DNA from: Planctomycetota bacterium
GTDB taxonomy: Bacteria; Planctomycetota; UBA11346
Direction: 5' to 3'
DNA: 12,377 nt
Assembly (NCBI GenBank): GCA_024641365.1
Contig: JAHEDF010000061.1
Location: forward strand, 1-12,377
The notes under the pieces are model-generated. The model worked only from the letters and a program-made list of their open reading frames with translations. It was not told where the DNA came from and made no database searches. The position numbers were made by a program, and so were the translations under genes. Positions 8,359 through 12,377 of this stretch are shown here, piece by piece. Within the stretch, counting starts at the first letter, position 1, and each line of letters starts with the position of its first letter.

Positions 8359-9375
8359 TCACTGCGGCAATTGCGGAGCTTTAATATATTCCTGCGAAAT
8401 ATCTCCACTAAGGCTTTTTATAAATTCTTGAATGTAATCTATTTCTTCTAGATCAAGTTGTATGCCGAGTTCAAAATGAGCCATTTTACGCACCGCGTCC
8501 CATAATCGTTTTGATGAGCGATCATGAAAATAGGGTGCTGTTTTTTCGGCATTACGTAACGAGGCCACGCGAAAGGCTAATTTATGATCCGGGTTTTTAC
8601 TAACTTCGTAATAGCCTTTATCTTCTTGATTGGGCCATGGCTGAAGAACCCCAAGTTTCATAATTAACTGTCCGCCAATAGGTGAGCCAGTATGACAAGC
8701 AAAACAATTGTTTCGGTCAAAAGAAATAGCCCCTTTACGCTGTTTTTCAGATAATGCTTGGTCATCGCCAGATAAAAATTTGTCGATAGGAGCAGGGGTG
8801 ATCAGCCCATTGATAAATGCTTGTAGAGCAATGCTGATGTTACCTAGGCTGATAGCATTATTATCCTCTGGTAAAGATTGTGTAAAAAGATTTTTATATG
8901 CTGGAATATCCGTAAGTCGTTTGATCATTTCATCAGAGTTTGTAACATTCATTTCATATTCACTAACCAGCGAATGCTCAATTTTATCCGTCAATTTATT
9001 ATACTGACCAATCCAGCCAAATAGTTTTTGGTCGCTTAAGTTATAGAGGCCGGGAACATCGCGAAAAACTTGGTTTTGTTCTACTTGTTTAAGGAAATAG
9101 TCCCCGCCTGTTCCGTATTTGGTGAGATCATGGCAGGAGTTACAAGAATAGGTACCGTTTTCCGATAGTCGCTGGTCGTAAAAAAGCGTTCTTCCCAAAT
9201 TAACCAGATTGGTAGTTAATTTATCAGCGTTTTTTTCTTGTACTTTTATGGGATTGATGAGGGGTAGTAACAATTTCCGTACATGTTCTGCATCATGAGT
9301 ATCTTCCGCAATTACAGCAGTCACAGTCAGGAAAAACAAACCAACAAGGGGGATAATAATTCTACTGGTAATCAT
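8359..9375 (-). CDS. Di-haem cytochrome c peroxidase / MauG family protein
   Basis: Exported protein of 338 residues that probably binds two c-type haems and either reduces hydrogen peroxide or carries out a MauG-like oxidation. A signal peptide is visible (basic start MITSR, hydrophobic core to about residue 21, likely cut after AIA at 23). The two haem sites are CNSCH at residues 78-82 and CFACH at 224-228. Family blocks are clear: GRTLFYDQRLSENGTYSCNS, SEYEMN (139-143), ALQAFINGLITP, and FRVASLRNAEKTAPYFHD (268-285) followed by AVRKMAHFELG with Met298, the likely sixth ligand of one haem as in peroxidases; MauG has Tyr there, so peroxidase is favoured. Length is usual for the family. The stretch between the haems (LFGWIGQYNKLTDKIEH) differs from the common W-x-GR-x-x-x-L-E-x-Q pattern. 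The ATG at 9375 has no strong ribosome binding site. It stands alone; no partner gene is next to it. Confidence 0.9.
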   Translation of the reverse strand: MITSRIIIPLVGLFFLTVTAVIAEDTHDAEHVRKLLLPLINPIKVQEKNADKLTTNLVNLGRTLFYDQRLSENGTYSCNSCHDLTKYGTGGDYFLKQVEQNQVFRDVPGLYNLSDQKLFGWIGQYNKLTDKIEHSLVSEYEMNVTNSDEMIKRLTDIPAYKNLFTQSLPEDNNAISLGNISIALQAFINGLITPAPIDKFLSGDDQALSEKQRKGAISFDRNNCFACHTGSPIGGQLIMKLGVLQPWPNQEDKGYYEVSKNPDHKLAFRVASLRNAEKTAPYFHDRSSKRLWDAVRKMAHFELGIQLDLEEIDYIQEFIKSLSGDISQEYIKAPQLPQ

Positions 9376-9449
9376 GTTTTTACGATAAGACGTAATTCAC
9401 AGCGTACAATTCATCATTCTTATTAGTTATTATGGCTTATACATAAGAG

Positions 9450-9473
9450 CAAAAAATGATACGTCATTTTTTG
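9450..9473. repeat. Perfect 10-bp inverted repeat directly before the lipoprotein gene's ribosome binding site
   Basis: CAAAAAATGA at 9450-9459 and TCATTTTTTG at 9464-9473 are exact reverse complements around the loop TACG. The right arm touches the GGAG Shine-Dalgarno site (9473-9476) of the small lipoprotein gene, and the repeat lies between this gene and the divergent peroxidase gene. It may be an operator for one or both genes, or an RNA hairpin next to the ribosome site. The stem is nearly all A-T, so a strong terminator is unlikely. Confidence 0.5.
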
Positions 9474-9485
9474 GAGAGAAACATC

Positions 9486-10042
9486 ATGCGCGCTGTGTTA
9501 TTGATAATGTCCCTCATTATCGTGTTGTCGGGTTGTAAAACGCGCTTCATGGAACCGGGGACGCGTATCGACGTGCCGTCAGCGGGAAAGATCATGGTGA
9601 TATAGACAGAGATCATCTGATTTTAATTCTCGTGAAGACTTTATTGTATGGCATAATGAAAAAGTCGTTGGTAATGTTCATGGACAGCAATTGGTGCAGC
9701 TCGTTCTTGATCCAGGTTACCACATCATTCATGCACATTATCGGGGGCCATCGCTTATTAAGGCCGTTTTGGCGGAATGCAGAACGTACGATATTATTTG
9801 TGACGCAAAATATTTTGGTTGGGGTGGTGGTTCCTCACTTCATTACGACGACATTAACCTCACCGACGAGCGACGTGACCTCATAGGTGAATGGCTAAAA
9901 AATGGAAAAAACCATGGTACCTTCTTCTGAACCGAAAATTGAAGCCGAGTACCTAACATATGAACAGAAAAAAATATTTGGAGTCCGTCGCTATATGTCC
10001 GATTTTACACGTGGATCAAAAGCGACCGAGCGTTCAAATTAA
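9486..10042 (+). pseudogene. Small lipoprotein gene (DUF2846-like), apparently broken by two frameshifts
   Basis: The ATG at 9486 has GGAG nine bases upstream and opens a lipoprotein signal: MRAVLLIMSLIIVLSGC with the lipobox LSGC and Cys17. This frame stops at 9603-9605 after 39 residues. A second frame, open from 9601 to a stop at 9928-9930, carries on sensibly: YRQRSSDF, then FIVWHNEKVVGNVHGQQ and LVLDPGYHIIHAHY. That order (Y-R-x-S-S, a short F-V strand, VG-x-x-x-G, L-x-PG-x-H-x-I-x-A) resembles DUF2846-type lipoproteins. A third frame, starting around the A6 run at 9905-9910, gives MVPSSEPKIEAEYLTYEQKK to a stop at 10040-10042. Restoring TA in GATATAGA and dropping one A from the A6 run would give one protein of about 185 residues. 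A true pseudogene, a sequencing error or a recoding site are all possible; family likeness is by eye. Confidence 0.65.
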
Positions 10043-10237
10043 ACCAGGATGATGGATATTAAGCATCGTCATGGCAGCCATGAAAGATGATTACCTCGTG
10101 TTGTTGATAGGAGCGCTAACTGAGGCGGTTTTGCAAAGCAGAAGGCTCGAGAGCGGCCTTAAAATGCGCGTATGAGCGGTTTCCTGGCCCTTTTCGCATC
10201 ATTTTACCCCTAAACCCTTGTCGCTGCTAGAATAGCC

Positions 10238-10264
10238 TCGACAAATTGGCTATCGCTCTATAGT
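10238..10264 (+). promoter_or_regulatory. Candidate sigma-70 promoter for argB
   Basis: TCGACA (10238-10243) and TATAGT (10259-10264) each match five of six consensus bases, but the 15-base spacer is shorter than the usual 16-18. The -10 element ends 48 bases before the argB start. No arginine-repressor-type box is visible. Confidence 0.25.
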
Positions 10265-10298
10265 CCGCGCCTTGCTTTTTTCAGCAGTTACGCACTGC

Positions 10299-10303
10299 GG
10301 AGG
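10299..10303 (+). promoter_or_regulatory. argB ribosome binding site
   Basis: GGAGG lies nine bases before the GTG at 10313. It is the only strong Shine-Dalgarno site here and decides the non-ATG start of argB; the next ATG in frame is well inside the conserved part. Confidence 0.7.
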
Positions 10304-10312
10304 ATTCTTCTG

Positions 10313-11185
10313 GTGGTCGATGAAGCGACACGCAAAGCAAAGGTACTGATCGAGGCGCTGCCTTTTCTCAAGCGCTTCCACCATCAATTTATGGTGGTGA
10401 AGTTGGGCGGCGAACCGATTGAAGATCCAGCAGTTCTTGACTCGTTATTAACCGATCTGGTATGGCTTGAGCAAGTTGGCGTGCGTCCAATTTTAGTGCA
10501 CGGCGGCGGCAAATCGATTTCGCGAGCAATGGAAGCAGCTGGCTTAAAACCAACTTTTCATAATGGTCGCCGTGTAACCGATGCCGAAACCATTGAAATT
10601 GTTGAACGTGAGGTTGATCGTCTCAACGAGCATATTCATAATCGTTTATTTCACCTGGGTGGTGCAGCTATTCAATTGAGTACGCCGCATGTCGTGGTCC
10701 AGGGAGATATTTTAGATCCGGCATTGGGATTTGTTGGTCGTCCGGTTTCAGTTGATCGTGAACGATTAGTGCGCTTTGCGACACGCGGATTAATTCCTGT
10801 CATTCCGCCGTTATCTATGAGCGTTGATGGAAAAGTACTTAATACCAATGCCGATGATATTGCCTTAGCAGTAGCAACAGGCTTAGCGGCAGAAAAATTG
10901 GTATTTATGAGTAATGTTCCTGGCGTCATGTCAGATCCGAAAGATCCGAGCACGCGTATTTCTAGCATGACGGATGTTGAAGTACGTCGATTAATAAACG
11001 ACGGCATCATTAAAGATGGCATGATTCCAAAAGTTGAAAGCTGTATCGCCGCGCTGGAAAGTGGCGTTAAGAAAATTCACATTGTGCAAGCTAGCGTCGC
11101 CCACGCATTGCTGCTCGAAATATTCACGGCCGAAGGTATCGGCACGGAATTGCGTCTAAATACGGCACGACAAGCCATCGCTTAA
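10313..11185 (+). CDS. argB: Acetylglutamate kinase
   Basis: Phosphorylates N-acetyl-L-glutamate with ATP, the second step of arginine synthesis, in the cytoplasm. The 290-residue protein has the amino acid kinase motifs: VVKLGGEPI with Lys30 and the Gly pair, VHGGGKS (62-68), GRRVTD with Arg87, VLNTNADDIALAVA (176-188) for substrate and nucleotide binding, EKLVFMSNVPGV, and KDGMIPKVES with Lys240. About 22 residues come before the KLGG block compared with the short E. coli enzyme (LIEALPFLKRF), and the C-terminus has HALLLEIFTAEGIGTEL; both are features of hexameric, arginine-inhibited kinases, so feedback control is expected. KLGGEPI and HGGGKS depart from the common KYGGNAM and HGGGPQ, and the 112-145 stretch is unlike proteobacterial enzymes, which fits a PVC-type ArgB. 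The start is GTG with a strong GGAGG. argF follows 41 bases later, probably co-transcribed. Confidence 0.96.
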   Translation: MVDEATRKAKVLIEALPFLKRFHHQFMVVKLGGEPIEDPAVLDSLLTDLVWLEQVGVRPILVHGGGKSISRAMEAAGLKPTFHNGRRVTDAETIEIVEREVDRLNEHIHNRLFHLGGAAIQLSTPHVVVQGDILDPALGFVGRPVSVDRERLVRFATRGLIPVIPPLSMSVDGKVLNTNADDIALAVATGLAAEKLVFMSNVPGVMSDPKDPSTRISSMTDVEVRRLINDGIIKDGMIPKVESCIAALESGVKKIHIVQASVAHALLLEIFTAEGIGTELRLNTARQAIA

Positions 11186-11209
11186 TTTTATTAACCCTAT
11201 TAACCACCA

Positions 11210-11225
11210 GCGGCCAGGAGGCCGC
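11210..11225 (+). promoter_or_regulatory. GC-only hairpin holding the argF ribosome binding site
   Basis: GCGGCC (11210-11215) and GGCCGC (11220-11225) are exact reverse complements around the loop AGGA. The argF Shine-Dalgarno site AGGAGG (11216-11221) covers the loop and the first two bases of the right arm, and the ATG follows at 11227. A six-pair all-GC stem on the ribosome site could limit argF translation unless opened by ribosomes coming from argB. Regulation is inferred; the base pairing is exact. Confidence 0.55.
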
Positions 11226-11226
11226 C

Positions 11227-12201
11227 ATGAAAAAACATTTTATAAGCCTTAATGATTTATCCGCTGATGAATTCAGTGATTTATTAGCGGTTGCTGCCTA
11301 TCTAAAACAACGACGTGCACAGGGTATTCCTGAACAGGCATTGGCTGGCAAAACGTTGGCGATGATTTTTGAAAAGCCAAGTTTACGCACGCGTATGTCA
11401 TTTGAAGTGGCAATGACGGAATTAGGTGGGCGTTCCATGTTTGTGCGTGGTGAAGAAGTTGGCATCGACACACGTGAACCAGCTCGTGATGTGGCACGCG
11501 TATTAAGCCGTTATGTTCAAGGTATTATGGCTCGTGTATTTAAGCATAAAACTATAGTAGATTTAGCTGAATACGGCAGTGTTCCTGTCATTAATGGTTT
11601 ATCGGATGAAAGTCATCCATGTCAGGCTGTTGCTGATATGCTGACCATTCAAGAGCATCTAGGGACAACCGCTGGCTTACGCATCGTCTTTATTGGCGAT
11701 GCTAACAATGTTGCACGTAGTTTAGCGCGCGCCTGTATCCACTCGGGATCGCAGTTAGTTTTAGCCTGTCCAAAAGATTATGCTTTTACCAAAGAAGATA
11801 TTGACGGCTTTGGTAAAGAGTGGGGGACATCGGTTATTCAGTCCCATGATCCAGCATCAGCGGTTAAAGATGCCCATGTTTTATACAGCGATGTATGGAC
11901 CAGTATGGGACAAGAAGCTGAAAAAGCAGAACGTTTACGAGCCTTTGCAGGTTATCAAATCAATAATCAATTAATTGCCCAAGCACGTAGCGATGTACGC
12001 ATCATGCATTGTTTACCAGCGCATCGTAATGAGGAAATTACTGATGAAGCGGTTGAACATGAACGCTCAATAATATTCGACCAAGCTGAAAACCGTCTGC
12101 ATGCACAAAAGGCGATTTTACGCTTGGTCATGGCAAACGATCAAGCAGCTGTGTTAAAAGCAGCTAAATCATCCACCACTAAATCATCCACCACTAAATA
12201 A
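11227..12201 (+). CDS. argF: Ornithine carbamoyltransferase
   Basis: Makes citrulline from ornithine and carbamoyl phosphate, the sixth step of arginine synthesis, in the cytoplasm. The 324-residue protein has all the usual motifs: FEKPSLRTRMSFE with the carbamoyl-phosphate site S52-x-R-T-R56, SDESHPCQAVAD with HPCQ at 130-133, FIGDANNVARSL (155-166) for ornithine, DVWTSMGQE with the SMG loop (226-228), and MHCLPAHRNEE with catalytic Cys262 in HCLP. HCLP and SMG together favour ornithine carbamoyltransferase over aspartate or acetylornithine enzymes. The length is typical apart from a C-terminal tail KSSTTKSSTTK made by a 15-base tandem repeat. The ATG has AGGAGG five bases upstream, inside a GC hairpin. 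It lies 41 bases after argB, in the same direction, and 23 bases before the rph start, so argB-argF-rph may be one operon. Confidence 0.97.
   Translation: MKKHFISLNDLSADEFSDLLAVAAYLKQRRAQGIPEQALAGKTLAMIFEKPSLRTRMSFEVAMTELGGRSMFVRGEEVGIDTREPARDVARVLSRYVQGIMARVFKHKTIVDLAEYGSVPVINGLSDESHPCQAVADMLTIQEHLGTTAGLRIVFIGDANNVARSLARACIHSGSQLVLACPKDYAFTKEDIDGFGKEWGTSVIQSHDPASAVKDAHVLYSDVWTSMGQEAEKAERLRAFAGYQINNQLIAQARSDVRIMHCLPAHRNEEITDEAVEHERSIIFDQAENRLHAQKAILRLVMANDQAAVLKAAKSSTTKSSTTK
12166..12195 (+). repeat. Two exact tandem copies of a 15-base unit at the argF 3' end
   Basis: AAATCATCCACCACT occurs at 12166-12180 and again at 12181-12195, followed by AAA and the TAA stop. It encodes KSSTT twice and lies after the last conserved part of the enzyme, so changes in copy number would leave the frame and probably the activity intact. 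Confidence 0.9.
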
Positions 12202-12224
12202 ATTCACTTTGACCTCGGAACCCC

Positions 12225-12377
12225 ATGCCACTTCGCCCATTATCTTTTCAACGCAACTTCGTTAAACATCCTGCTGGCTCGTGTTTAGTATCGTTTGGAG
12301 AAACGCGCGTGCTGTGCACAGCGTCCATCTCGACCGATTTACCGCCGCATCGTCGCAATACCGGTAAAGGCTGGGTC
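12225..12377 (+). CDS. rph: Ribonuclease PH, 3'-truncated by the window
   Basis: First 51 residues of a phosphate-dependent exoribonuclease that trims tRNA 3' ends. The match to the RNase PH N-terminus is clear: LRPLSFQRNFVKHPAGSCLV, then SFGETRVLCTASI and GKGWV, in the order LRP-x-x-x-x-R-x-F-x-x-x-x-x-GS-x-L-x-x-x-G-x-T-x-VLC-x-A-S. The ATG at 12225 is the only start in this frame, because an in-frame TGA lies at 12210-12212. That leaves out the usual opening R-x-DGR-x-x-x-x before LRP, about eight to ten residues, and no other frame just upstream encodes it. GGA five bases before the ATG is a weak ribosome site. It begins 23 bases after argF and may be co-transcribed. Confidence 0.88.
   Translation, partial: MPLRPLSFQRNFVKHPAGSCLVSFGETRVLCTASISTDLPPHRRNTGKGWV

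Larger units (their letters stand above)
10043..10312. other. Intergenic region upstream of argB
   Basis: Some 270 bases without a supported gene. A small frame at 10071-10175 has no ribosome site or recognisable motif. AAGGC at 10142-10146 and GCCTT at 10156-10160 can pair around a CTCGAG-containing loop, but no T-run follows, so it is not a convincing terminator. The argB promoter should lie in the second half. Confidence 0.4.

Noticed and set aside
8248..8451. 67-codon plus-strand frame (GRVYGIAGGTLLVQEYGLA)
   Set aside because: No clear ribosome site, and nearly half is antisense to the well-supported peroxidase gene.
9589..9616. AGATCAT repeated 21 bases apart around the first frameshift
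   Set aside because: The distance is a multiple of three, so duplication or loss of this segment would not explain the frame change.
10071..10175. 34-codon frame between the lipoprotein remnant and argB
   Set aside because: Short, no Shine-Dalgarno site, no motif.
10672..11022. 116-codon minus-strand frame
   Set aside because: Antisense to argB with no independent support.

Overview
The window looks like chromosomal DNA of a free-living bacterium of the PVC superphylum (Planctomycetota or Verrucomicrobiota/Lentisphaerota); I cannot place it more exactly. Three things point there: an iduronate-2-sulfatase-type sulfatase, an ECF sigma factor of the Rhodopirellula/Verrucomicrobium kind followed by a FecR-type membrane protein with a carbohydrate-binding-like tail, and a compact group of three pseudopilin-like genes without any secretion or assembly machinery. 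Base composition is fairly AT-rich. The assignment rests on family recognition by eye, not on a search.

Layout. (1) 1-1224, plus strand: a sulfatase missing its N-terminus, cut by the window edge just inside the active-site signature. (2) 1261-7737, minus strand: five tightly packed genes, in transcription order a very large PilV/GspI-like pseudopilin, a PilW/GspJ-like pseudopilin, a GspK/PilX-like membrane protein, an ECF sigma factor and a FecR/NPCBM-like probable anti-sigma regulator. Neighbouring genes overlap or nearly touch, so this is very probably one operon. It converges on the sulfatase. (3) 7738-8358: about 620 bases with no convincing gene but several short repeats and palindromes. 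(4) 8359-9375, minus strand: an exported di-haem cytochrome c peroxidase/MauG-family protein. (5) 9486-10042, plus strand: a small lipoprotein gene that seems broken by two frameshifts. (6) 10313 to the end, plus strand: argB, argF and the beginning of rph (RNase PH), ordinary housekeeping genes, with a hairpin over the argF ribosome binding site and a small tandem repeat at the argF 3' end.

How it may fit together. ArgB and ArgF catalyse the second and sixth steps of arginine synthesis; ArgB has the N-terminal helix and C-terminal motif of arginine-inhibited enzymes. The most unusual part is the minus-strand operon. A sigma factor and a membrane FecR protein with an outward-facing NPCBM-like domain are co-transcribed with three pseudopilin-like proteins, next to a glycan sulfatase. 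A reasonable but untested reading is a surface apparatus with its own sigma/anti-sigma switch, possibly responding to a polysaccharide. The damaged lipoprotein gene is the second point of interest.
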